From Chlorobiota bacterium (GTDB lineage Bacteria > Bacteroidota > Bacteroidia > Flavobacteriales > Flavobacteriaceae), in the NCBI GenBank assembly GCA_013151975.1, contig JAADHG010000217.1, forward strand, positions 1 through 6,122: a stretch of 6,122 bases of DNA. The letters run 5' to 3'. This document shows, piece after piece, positions 1 to 5,980 of this stretch. A program made the position numbers and the translations under genes. The notes beneath the pieces are model-generated. The model ran no database searches. It was not told the DNA's origin and saw nothing but the letters and a program-made list of their open reading frames with translations. The number at the start of each line of letters is the position of its first letter. The first letter of the stretch is position 1.

Positions 1-509
1 ATTGTCAACTCTGTATCTCTAATTTTCATACCTGACAGTTTTCCGTTTTTATCAATTACAAAAAAAGCTGCTACCTGTTTTGGTTCTGAAATATCTAAAG
101 CATTAGCGATACTTGAGTTGAACTCTTGTTTTATAAATTTTACGATACTTTCTTTAAAACATTTTTTTGTTCCCTCTTCAGAAAGCCCTTCACAACCATT
201 ATAAATAGGGGCATATTCTACATCTTTTAATACAATCGTGCCATCAAAACCACGACTACCAAAGCTGTCATCCTGAGAAACAAGACTGGCTAAACTCTTT
301 AATGCTAGTTCTTCTTCTTCACTAACATTTCCTTGTATCATTATTTGTTGCTGAACAGCTTTGACTCTCTTTATCAATTCACTTTCTGGTTTTTTAGAAG
401 ATTGTGATTCCTGACCGCAGGAAACACTAAGTAGCATTAAAAAAATAATTGAACAATAGATTAAAGGTTGGTTGAAATTTTCTATTTTAAAATTTAGTAA
501 ATGCTTCAT
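1..509 (-). CDS. Putative lipoprotein with TonB C-terminal-like domain (3' end outside window)
   Basis: I translated this partial frame by hand: the ATG is the complement of 507-509 and 169 codons run open to the window edge. Residues 16-30 are hydrophobic and end in L-S-V-S-C-G, so C31 is a plausible lipidation site, although Ser rather than Leu at -3 makes the lipobox loose. A charged linker follows (about 33-90). Residues 97-168 resemble the TonB C-terminal domain common in Bacteroidota: Y-A-P-I-Y-N-G-C at 99-106, K-C-F at 116-118, then FIKQEFN (125-131) and FFVIDKNGKL (149-158), the 'fxIdknG' strand. C106 and C117 are the cysteine pair usual in this family and probably form a periplasmic disulfide. 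Such proteins are normally annotated as energy transducer TonB. A classical TonB keeps an uncleaved inner-membrane anchor and a Pro-rich linker, and neither is clear here. No Shine-Dalgarno sequence precedes the ATG. The gene lies 62 bp downstream of the hydroxylase gene on the same strand, so cotranscription is possible. Confidence 0.8.
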   Translation of the reverse strand, partial: MKHLLNFKIENFNQPLIYCSIIFLMLLSVSCGQESQSSKKPESELIKRVKAVQQQIMIQGNVSEEEELALKSLASLVSQDDSFGSRGFDGTIVLKDVEYAPIYNGCEGLSEEGTKKCFKESIVKFIKQEFNSSIANALDISEPKQVAAFFVIDKNGKLSGMKIRDTELT

Positions 510-571
510 AATTTATTTTTTAGTTAGATAAAACTACTTGCAACCAACAATTATGCCATGATAGATAACTG

Positions 572-1492
572 TTATTTTTTAATTTGTTCCCAGTCCTTTC
601 GTAAATCTGAAGATAGAATACCTGAACCATCATGTTTCCAACCAGGAGGTTTAATAAAATATAAAAAGCGTTTATACAGATTGGTTTTACTTGTAAAAAC
701 ATCTTTAAGCATAGCAACCCATTCGTGAAAAGCGACGTAAAGCGGATTAAAACTATCTATATTTTTAGTGAGTCCGTAAACAGGTTTTTCAACTTCGGGT
801 TCAAACGTTCCAAATAGTTTATCCCAAATAATAAAAATACCGGCATGATTGCGGTCTAGATACTGTGGATTCGTAGCATGATGGACACGATGGTGTGAAG
901 GGGTGTTAAAAACAGCTTCAAACCACTTAGGGAGTTTATCAATTGTTTCGGTATGAATCCAAAATTGATATAATAAGCTGATAGACATTTGCGTGAGAAT
1001 CATAACGGGATGAAATCCTATTAAAGGCAACCACAACCAAAAGACGAATGACATAAAACTGCCCGTCCACGTTTGACGTAAAGCGGTGCTTAGATTATAA
1101 TGTTGAGATGAATGGTGTATGATATGAGAAGCCCAAAAAAAACGATTTTCATGACTGATGCGGTGAAACCAATAATAGGTAAAATCTTCGGCAAAAAGAA
1201 TTAACAGCCAACTCCACCATGTAAAAGGAATGGTAAACAACCTAAATTGATACATATAAACAAGTGCTCCTAAAACCAATCCTTTGGCAATAATATTAAC
1301 AGCAACGTTACCTAACCCCATACTAATAGAGGTAACCGCATCTTTAAATAGATAGGTTTTTAATTTCATTTTGTTAGAAATAAGCACTTCTATAGCAATT
1401 AAAGCTACAAAAACGGGAATAGCATAATAAATAAGATTGGGTATGTGAGGTATCTGCATAAGAATCAATTTTAAAGGAATAAATGTACTCAT
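572..1492 (-). CDS. Sterol desaturase/fatty acid hydroxylase superfamily protein, alkylglycerol monooxygenase-like
   Basis: This is a 306-residue integral membrane di-iron oxygenase of the fatty acid hydroxylase superfamily. Hydrophobic segments lie at about 19-38, 54-80, 88-103 and 143-178. The metal-ligand histidine clusters are complete: HxxxH at H110/H114, HxxHH at H123/H126/H127, and HxxHH at H201/H204/H205, with H180 in a conserved 'YQFWIHTE' context. Beyond the superfamily motifs, several stretches recall animal alkylglycerol monooxygenase (AGMO/TMEM195): 'HHSSQHYNLSTALRQ' (126-140), 'IIWDKLFGTFE' (221-231), 'VYGLT' (238-242) and a C-terminal 'PPGW' (282-285). AGMO uses tetrahydrobiopterin and O2 to cleave ether lipids, but the substrate of the bacterial homologues is not established, so an ether-lipid or other lipid hydroxylation role here is inference. 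The ATG at 1492 gives a short N-terminus before the first membrane segment and has no Shine-Dalgarno sequence. The gene is transcribed away from rpsF. No truncation is seen. Confidence 0.92.
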   Translation of the reverse strand: MSTFIPLKLILMQIPHIPNLIYYAIPVFVALIAIEVLISNKMKLKTYLFKDAVTSISMGLGNVAVNIIAKGLVLGALVYMYQFRLFTIPFTWWSWLLILFAEDFTYYWFHRISHENRFFWASHIIHHSSQHYNLSTALRQTWTGSFMSFVFWLWLPLIGFHPVMILTQMSISLLYQFWIHTETIDKLPKWFEAVFNTPSHHRVHHATNPQYLDRNHAGIFIIWDKLFGTFEPEVEKPVYGLTKNIDSFNPLYVAFHEWVAMLKDVFTSKTNLYKRFLYFIKPPGWKHDGSGILSSDLRKDWEQIKK

Positions 1493-1502
1493 TTTTTAAA
1501 TA

Positions 1503-1538
1503 TTAAAAATGTCAAATAATTGAGACTTAAAAACGTCA
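1503..1538. repeat. Direct repeat TTAAAAAYGTCA, two copies 24 bp apart
   Basis: TTAAAAATGTCA at 1503-1514 and TTAAAAACGTCA at 1527-1538 match at 11 of 12 bases, with starts exactly 24 bp apart. They lie between the divergent hydroxylase gene (ATG at 1492) and rpsF (ATG at 1601). The second copy ends about 20 bp before the -7 element of the rpsF promoter, and the first copy begins 11 bp upstream of the hydroxylase start codon. This could be a regulator binding site, but in A/T-rich sequence a chance match is also possible. A small inverted pair, TCAA (1512-1515) and TTGA (1520-1523), overlaps it. Confidence 0.4.
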
Positions 1539-1558
1539 GAAATAAATAATAAAAAGTG

Positions 1559-1566
1559 TATATTTG
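1559..1566 (+). promoter_or_regulatory. -7 element (TATATTTG) of the rpsF operon promoter
   Basis: TATATTTG is an exact match to the Bacteroidota primary-sigma -7 consensus TAnnTTTG. Transcription would start near 1572, leaving a leader of roughly 30 nt that is almost all A and T. No clear TTG of a -33 element is found at the usual spacing. That leader is too short and too featureless to hold the structured S6:S18-binding leader known from some other bacteria. Confidence 0.75.
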
Positions 1567-1600
1567 CACGCTCAAATTAATAACAAAAAAATAATAATTT

Positions 1601-1942
1601 ATGAATCATTACGAAACTGTTTTCATTTTGAATCCCGTTTTATCTGAATCACAGATAAAGGAAACAGTAAAAAAGTTTGAAGATTACTTGGTTTCTAAAG
1701 GTGCCGAAATGATTTGGAAAGAGAATTGGGGCTTAAAAAAATTAGCTTACACAATTCAAAAGAAAAAAACTGGCTTTTATCATTTATTTGATTACAAAGT
1801 AGCTGGAGAATTAGTCGCTCCTTTCGAGTTAGAATTTAGAAGAGACGATAGCGTTATGCGCTACCTAACTGTACGTTTAGATAAACACGCTGAGGCGTGG
1901 GCAGAAAAGCGTCGCGAACGCAATAAACAATCTAAAAATTAA
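1601..1942 (+). CDS. rpsF: 30S ribosomal protein bS6
   Basis: bS6 sits on the platform of the 30S subunit, where it binds bS18. The 113-residue product has the family hallmarks throughout: 'YETVFILNP' (4-12) as the first strand, 'WGLKKLAYTI' (43-52), 'GFYHLFDY' (58-65) and 'EFRRDDSVMRYLTV' (78-91), ending in a basic tail (about 102-113) typical of bS6. The start is fixed by the conserved N-terminus and by the A/T-rich leader that follows the -7 element; there is no Shine-Dalgarno sequence. It is the first gene of a three-gene operon, and its TAA is only 3 bp from the rpsR ATG, which suggests coupled translation. No priB lies between rpsF and rpsR, unlike in E. coli. Confidence 0.98.
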   Translation: MNHYETVFILNPVLSESQIKETVKKFEDYLVSKGAEMIWKENWGLKKLAYTIQKKKTGFYHLFDYKVAGELVAPFELEFRRDDSVMRYLTVRLDKHAEAWAEKRRERNKQSKN

Positions 1943-1945
1943 GCC

Positions 1946-2242
1946 ATGGCAAATTTAGAACAACAAGCAAAAGGAGGTAGCAAAGCAGATATTAGATATC
2001 TAACACCTCTTGATATTGAAACAAAACAAAAAGTAAAATATTGTCGATTTACCAAAAACGGTATAAAATATATTGATTATAAAGATGGCGATTTTTTAAT
2101 GTATTTAGTAAACGAGCAAGGTAAAATTTTACCACGTCGTTTAACAGGTACAACTTTAAAATACCAACGCAAAGTGGCTCAAGCTATTAAAAGAGCACGT
2201 CATTTAGCTTTAATGCCTTATGTAGGCGATATGTTAAAATAA
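1946..2242 (+). CDS. rpsR: 30S ribosomal protein bS18
   Basis: bS18 is the 30S platform partner of bS6. The 98-residue protein carries the full family signature: 'YCRFTKNGIKYIDYKD' (32-47), 'EQGKILPRRLTGT' (57-69) and the highly basic RNA-binding helix 'KYQRKVAQAIKRARHLALMP' (72-91). Residues 1-28 form a longer N-terminal arm, as is usual for Bacteroidota. In this phylum bS6, bS18 and bS21 are known to hold the 3' end of 16S rRNA and hide the anti-Shine-Dalgarno, which fits the lack of ribosome binding sites in this window. An AAGGAGGT sequence occurs inside the gene at 1971-1978 (codons 9-11), but no start codon follows at a useful distance. Confidence 0.98.
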   Translation: MANLEQQAKGGSKADIRYLTPLDIETKQKVKYCRFTKNGIKYIDYKDGDFLMYLVNEQGKILPRRLTGTTLKYQRKVAQAIKRARHLALMPYVGDMLK

Positions 2243-2261
2243 TTTTTAAAACTTAAATAAT

Positions 2262-2711
2262 ATGGAACTTATATTAAAAAAAGACGTAGAGAATTTGGGT
2301 TTTAAAGATGACCTAATTAAGGTTAAAAATGGTTACGGACGTAATTATTTAATTCCAAAAGGATTTGCTATTTTAGCAACAGTATCTGCTAAAAAAGTAT
2401 TAGCCGAGACGCTTAAGCAACGTGCTTTTAAAGAAGCTAAGTTGATAAAAGATGCCAATAAAATTGCAGAAGCATTAGGGGCATTAGAAATTAAGATAGC
2501 TGCTAAAGCAGGAACAGGTACTAAATTATTTGGCTCTATTAACAATGCCAATCTTGCCGAAGCTTTAGAAACAGCTGGTCAAAGTATCGATAAAAAATAT
2601 ATTAGTGTTTTAGGAGGTACTATTAAACGACTAGGAAAAAGTCAAGCCAAAATAAGATTACACAGAGAAGTTATTATTGACTTGGACTTTGAAGTTGTTG
2701 CTGAAAAGTAA
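2262..2711 (+). CDS. rplI: 50S ribosomal protein bL9
   Basis: bL9 is a two-domain 50S protein near the L1 stalk that affects frame maintenance and subunit spacing. The product has 149 residues, the usual length. The N-terminal domain shows 'MELILKKDVENLGFKDDLIK' followed by the glycine-rich rRNA-binding segment 'VKNGYGRNYLIPKGFA' (21-36). A long connecting helix covers about 43-72, and the C-terminal domain contains 'GTGTKLFGSI' (84-93) and 'IRLHREVIIDLDFEV' at the end. It lies 19 bp after rpsR in an A/T-only spacer without a Shine-Dalgarno sequence and is the last gene of the operon, since an intrinsic terminator begins 24 bp after the stop. Confidence 0.98.
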   Translation: MELILKKDVENLGFKDDLIKVKNGYGRNYLIPKGFAILATVSAKKVLAETLKQRAFKEAKLIKDANKIAEALGALEIKIAAKAGTGTKLFGSINNANLAEALETAGQSIDKKYISVLGGTIKRLGKSQAKIRLHREVIIDLDFEVVAEK

Positions 2712-2735
2712 TTAACAACTGTGTTTATAACTTTT

Positions 2736-2765
2736 AAAAACCGCCTTAAAACGCGGTTTTTTTTT
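2736..2765 (+). terminator. Intrinsic terminator of rpsF-rpsR-rplI
   Basis: The arms AAAAACCGC (2736-2744) and GCGGTTTTT (2753-2761) pair perfectly around an 8-nt loop, and the T run extends over 2757-2765 (nine T). The GC core is only four pairs, but the uninterrupted T tract makes this a convincing rho-independent terminator. It separates the ribosomal operon from the receptor gene. Confidence 0.9.
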
Positions 2766-2768
2766 GCT

Positions 2769-2776
2769 TATTTTTG
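2769..2776 (+). promoter_or_regulatory. Probable -7 element (TATTTTTG) for the TonB-dependent receptor gene
   Basis: TATTTTTG fits TAnnTTTG and lies just after the rplI terminator, 27 bp before the receptor ATG, which would leave a leader of roughly 20 nt. There is no clear -33 TTG at normal spacing, and the surrounding T-rich terminator tail raises the chance of a random match. Confidence 0.5.
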
Positions 2777-2803
2777 ATAAAATAATCTTAAAATAATTAA
2801 TAA

Positions 2804-5800
2804 ATGAAAAAATTTTATCTTTTCGCAGTGCTGTCATTTGGCATTGCTACAAGTTCTTTTGCTCAAGTAACCACAGCCTCTGTGAGAGGTACGGTTACAG
2901 ATGAGTTAGGCGAAGCCCTACCAGGAGCCAGTATCGTTGCAGTTCATGTGCCTTCAGGCACCAAGTATGGAACTGTTACTCAGTTTAATGGTAGTTTTAA
3001 TATTCCTAATATGCGTATTGGTGGCCCTTATACTATTACCGTAACCTATGTAGGTTTTAAAGGACAGACAGATAATGGAATTAACCTTCAAATAGGTGAA
3101 AAATTAAAACTTAATTATTCATTAAAAGAAGAAGCTTCAAAATTGCAAGAAGTTGTAATTAATGCCTCTGGTAAAAATGCTGTTATTAACAGTGGTAGAA
3201 CAGGTTTATCTACCAATATTAGTAGCAAACAGATTAGTGCTTTACCAACTATCTCAAGATCTATAAACGATTTTACACGTTTAACACCTTCTTCAGACGG
3301 TAATTCTTTTGCAGGGGGGAATAATAAAATGAATAATCTAACTTTAGATGGTTCTATTTTTAACAATCCGTTTGGTTTAGATGGCGGTACACCAGGTAGT
3401 CAAACCAATGCACAACCTATTTCTTTAGATGCCATTGATCAAATTCAAGTTGATATTGCGCCTTTCGATGTTACTTCATCAGGATTTACAGGTGCCTCAA
3501 TTAATGCTGTTACAAAATCGGGAACAAACGAATTACACGGAAGTATCTTTGGCTTCTTTAGAAACCAAGATTTAACAGGAAGTAAAGTTGCCGGAACTGA
3601 TATTTTTAAAGGAAAATTGAGTCATACACAAGCTGGTTTTAGTATTGGGGGACCCATCATTAAAAATAAATTATTTTTCTTTGCCAATGCAGAGTTAGAA
3701 CGTAGAGACGATTTAGTAAGTGGTTTTAGAGCTAACAATGGCGGCGAAACAGTTGGTAACGGTGTATCGAGAGTGCTTAAATCAGATTTAGATGCCGTTT
3801 CTTCAGCTTTAGCGGCAATAGGTTATGATACAGGAGGATATGAAAATTTATTACATGCAACGGATAATGAAAAATTTATAGTTAAATTAGACTGGAATAT
3901 AAATAAAAACCACTCTTTAACAGCTACATACAATGCTTTAGATGCCCGTAGAGATAAACCTGCACATCCAACAGCATTCTTCTTTAGAGGTCCCAATCAA
4001 AACACATTACAGTTTGAAAATTCTAGTTATACAATAAATAACAAGATTCAGTCGGCTTTGGTTGAATTAAAATCAAGATTTGGAAATAAATATTCTAATA
4101 ATTTACAAGCTGGTTATACACATTTTGACGATTTTAGGACACCATTTTCTACACCAGCACCTTCTATTACGATATTGAAAGATGGATCTCCATATATTAT
4201 TGCTGGTCACGAACCTTTCTCAATTCATAATAAATTAGATCAAAAAGTTTTACAATTTACAGACAATTTTAAAATATATGCAGGTAGTCATACTGTTACT
4301 TTAGGGTTTGCTTTTGAGAAATTCATGTTCGATAATTCATTTAATTTAGGTACTTATGGCGCTAGAGGTGTATTTTTCCCAACGGCAGGTTCTGTTGCAG
4401 ACTTCTTAGCATTAGCCGCAGATCCAACACAATTAAAAGCCGATTTTGCAGCTGCTCAAGCTGCATTTGATGCAGATAATTGGGCTTTAGCTGAAACAAA
4501 TGTCGGTCAAATTGCTGTGTATTTCCAAGATGAATGGGCTATAAACGAAAATTTTACATTGACTTATGGTGTACGTGTTGATAGACCTGAGTATTTTGAT
4601 ACAAAAGCTAAAATACAAGAAAATATTGACAGAAGTTGTTGCTACGACCCATCTATTCCATACTTTGACACTAATGGAGATCCTGCCTTTTATGACAGTA
4701 CAAATTTACCAAGTGAAAGTTGGTTGGTATCACCACGTTTAGGTTTTAACTGGGATATGAAAGGAGACAATACACAACAATTACGTGGTGGTTTAGGTAT
4801 TTTTACTGGCCGTTTACCTTTTGTTTGGATAGGTAATCAAGTGCAAAATGTAAATTCATTTTTTTACACAGTTGTCGATCCTAAATTTAATTTTCCACAG
4901 GTGCTTAGAACAAGTTTGGGTTATGATAGAAAATTTGAAAATGGTTTAACAGCTACTTTTGATGTTATGTATTCTAAAAATATAGATGCTATATTTGCTA
5001 ATAACATTGGCTTAGGAAAACCATCTGGAACAGTTGTAGGCGTAGGATCTAGACCTAGATATTTACCTGGAGATATTACTAATAACGCTTGGTCTATTGT
5101 AAATACCAATGTAGGAAGTGTCTTTAATTTCTCTACACAACTTAAAAAGAGTTTTGAAAACGGTTACAATGTAAGTTTAGCATACGACTTTTTGGATGCT
5201 AGAGATGCAACATCTCCAACACAAGAAATTACAAATGCAACCTTTAATTCTAATCCTGCCATTGGAAACCCAAATACAGCGGTTGCCAATGCTTCACATT
5301 TTGGTCATAAACACCGCTTTGTCGGCTCTGCTACTAAAACATTTAAGTATGGACATGACAAGTGGTCAACTTCTTTAGCTACATTCTTTGAATACACAGA
5401 AACAGGACGCTTTAGCTATGTTTATGGTGGCGATATAAATGGAGACGGATCGTCTTCAAACGATTTAATTTATATTCCAACAACAGGAGATATTGCCAGT
5501 ATGAATTTTTCTGGTACAACAGCTCAACAAAGTTCTCAAAGAACTGCTTTAGAATCTTTTATTAGACAAGATGATTATTTAAATGCACGTAGAGGTACAT
5601 TTGCTGGTAGAAATGCAAATTTATCACCTTGGTTTTCAAGTTGGGATGTTAGAATTGCGCAAAATTATAATTTGAACGATTCAGGTCAGAAAGTACAATT
5701 TACAATGGATATTTTAAACTTTGGTAATTTACTCAGTTCTAATTGGGGTTTAAGAAAAATTCCTGTAAACACACAACCTATTGGTGTTTCTGTAGATGTT

Positions 5801-5911
5801 GCGGGTGTGCCAACTTACACTTTCGATACTACTCAAGTATCTACATTTACTAACGATTTAGATTTGCGTTCTAGATGGCAAATTCAATTTGGTTTACGTT
5901 ATATATTCTAA
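2804..5911 (+). CDS. Oar-like TonB-dependent outer-membrane receptor with N-terminal carboxypeptidase-regulatory-like domain
   Basis: This 1035-residue protein begins with a Sec signal peptide, with cleavage expected after SSFA (A20). Residues about 25-110 form a carboxypeptidase-regulatory-like beta-sandwich ('VRGTVTDELGEALPGASI', 27-44). A TonB-box-like 'LQEVVINA' follows (114-121), then a plug domain of about 135-242 ending in 'AVTKSGTNELHGS' (235-247), a motif typical of Oar-type receptors. The rest is a long beta-barrel ending in 'LRYIF', with the C-terminal Phe expected for BAM-assembled barrels. Oar of Myxococcus xanthus is a distant relative needed for export of the PopC protease; the substrate here is unknown. 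A DxNxDG calcium-site-like motif lies at D877-N879-D881, an adjacent cysteine pair at C612-C613, and an Ala-rich, probably helical loop at about 536-566. No SusD gene follows, so it is not a SusC. The gene looks monocistronic, flanked by terminators, and has no Shine-Dalgarno sequence. Confidence 0.95.
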   Translation: MKKFYLFAVLSFGIATSSFAQVTTASVRGTVTDELGEALPGASIVAVHVPSGTKYGTVTQFNGSFNIPNMRIGGPYTITVTYVGFKGQTDNGINLQIGEKLKLNYSLKEEASKLQEVVINASGKNAVINSGRTGLSTNISSKQISALPTISRSINDFTRLTPSSDGNSFAGGNNKMNNLTLDGSIFNNPFGLDGGTPGSQTNAQPISLDAIDQIQVDIAPFDVTSSGFTGASINAVTKSGTNELHGSIFGFFRNQDLTGSKVAGTDIFKGKLSHTQAGFSIGGPIIKNKLFFFANAELERRDDLVSGFRANNGGETVGNGVSRVLKSDLDAVSSALAAIGYDTGGYENLLHATDNEKFIVKLDWNINKNHSLTATYNALDARRDKPAHPTAFFFRGPNQNTLQFENSSYTINNKIQSALVELKSRFGNKYSNNLQAGYTHFDDFRTPFSTPAPSITILKDGSPYIIAGHEPFSIHNKLDQKVLQFTDNFKIYAGSHTVTLGFAFEKFMFDNSFNLGTYGARGVFFPTAGSVADFLALAADPTQLKADFAAAQAAFDADNWALAETNVGQIAVYFQDEWAINENFTLTYGVRVDRPEYFDTKAKIQENIDRSCCYDPSIPYFDTNGDPAFYDSTNLPSESWLVSPRLGFNWDMKGDNTQQLRGGLGIFTGRLPFVWIGNQVQNVNSFFYTVVDPKFNFPQVLRTSLGYDRKFENGLTATFDVMYSKNIDAIFANNIGLGKPSGTVVGVGSRPRYLPGDITNNAWSIVNTNVGSVFNFSTQLKKSFENGYNVSLAYDFLDARDATSPTQEITNATFNSNPAIGNPNTAVANASHFGHKHRFVGSATKTFKYGHDKWSTSLATFFEYTETGRFSYVYGGDINGDGSSSNDLIYIPTTGDIASMNFSGTTAQQSSQRTALESFIRQDDYLNARRGTFAGRNANLSPWFSSWDVRIAQNYNLNDSGQKVQFTMDILNFGNLLSSNWGLRKIPVNTQPIGVSVDVAGVPTYTFDTTQVSTFTNDLDLRSRWQIQFGLRYIF

Positions 5912-5931
5912 ACCGAATTAATTCTTTTATT

Positions 5932-5968
5932 AAACCGCTAATTCTAGTTTGAATTAGCGGTTTTTTTT
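5932..5968 (+). terminator. Strong intrinsic terminator after the receptor gene
   Basis: AAACCGCTAATTC (5932-5944) and GAATTAGCGGTTT (5951-5963) form a perfect 13-bp stem with a 6-nt loop, followed by eight T (5961-5968). It works only for the plus strand, since no T run follows on the other side. A partial second copy of the left arm, AACCGAATTAATTC (5911-5924), overlaps the receptor stop codon and includes the perfect palindrome GAATTAATTC (5915-5924), so a weaker alternative pairing is conceivable. Confidence 0.95.
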
Positions 5969-5975
5969 ATCTTTG
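5968..5975 (+). promoter_or_regulatory. -7 element (TATCTTTG) immediately before the last gene
   Basis: TATCTTTG matches TAnnTTTG exactly and shares its first T with the end of the terminator T run. The ATG at 5981 begins only 5 bp after the element. Bacteroidota transcripts usually start a few bases after it, so the mRNA would have a leader of almost zero length. Confidence 0.6.
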
Positions 5976-5980
5976 GACTA

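Noticed and set aside
529..536. TAGTTTTA on the minus strand as a promoter -7 element for the TonB-domain gene
   Set aside because: It differs from TAnnTTTG at the final, important G and no -33 TTG is placed correctly, so it is too weak to annotate.
546..573. Imperfect inverted repeat AACAATTAT / ATAACTGTT between the two minus-strand genes, a possible terminator of the hydroxylase gene
   Set aside because: The 9-bp stem contains no strong GC core, has a 10-nt loop and a G-T pair, and is not followed by a T run on the minus strand.
520..717. Minus-strand 65-codon open frame overlapping the hydroxylase 3' end
   Set aside because: It overlaps the well-supported hydroxylase gene in another frame and shows no recognisable domain or start signal.
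734..1086. The 12-mer GACGTAAAGCGG occurs twice (734-745 and 1075-1086) inside the hydroxylase gene
   Set aside because: The copies are read in different frames, code for unrelated residues (near PLYVA and TALRQ), and flanking bases do not match, so chance is the simplest explanation.
1572..1600. rpsF leader as an S6:S18-binding regulatory RNA
   Set aside because: The leader is about 30 nt of nearly pure A/T with no hairpin and no CCG-bearing loop.
2345..2551. Minus-strand 68-codon open frame antisense to rplI
   Set aside because: It lies wholly inside a conserved ribosomal protein gene; the open frame follows from the codon use of rplI.
3115..3366. Minus-strand open frame antisense to the receptor gene, with similar ones at 4921-5109 (minus) and 5196-5378 (plus, shifted frame)
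   Set aside because: All lie inside the continuous 1035-codon receptor gene and lack domains or promoter signals of their own.
2804..5911. Receptor as a SusC of a polysaccharide utilisation locus
   Set aside because: No SusD-like lipoprotein or glycoside hydrolase gene is adjacent; a terminator and an unrelated small gene follow, and the plug motifs are Oar-like.
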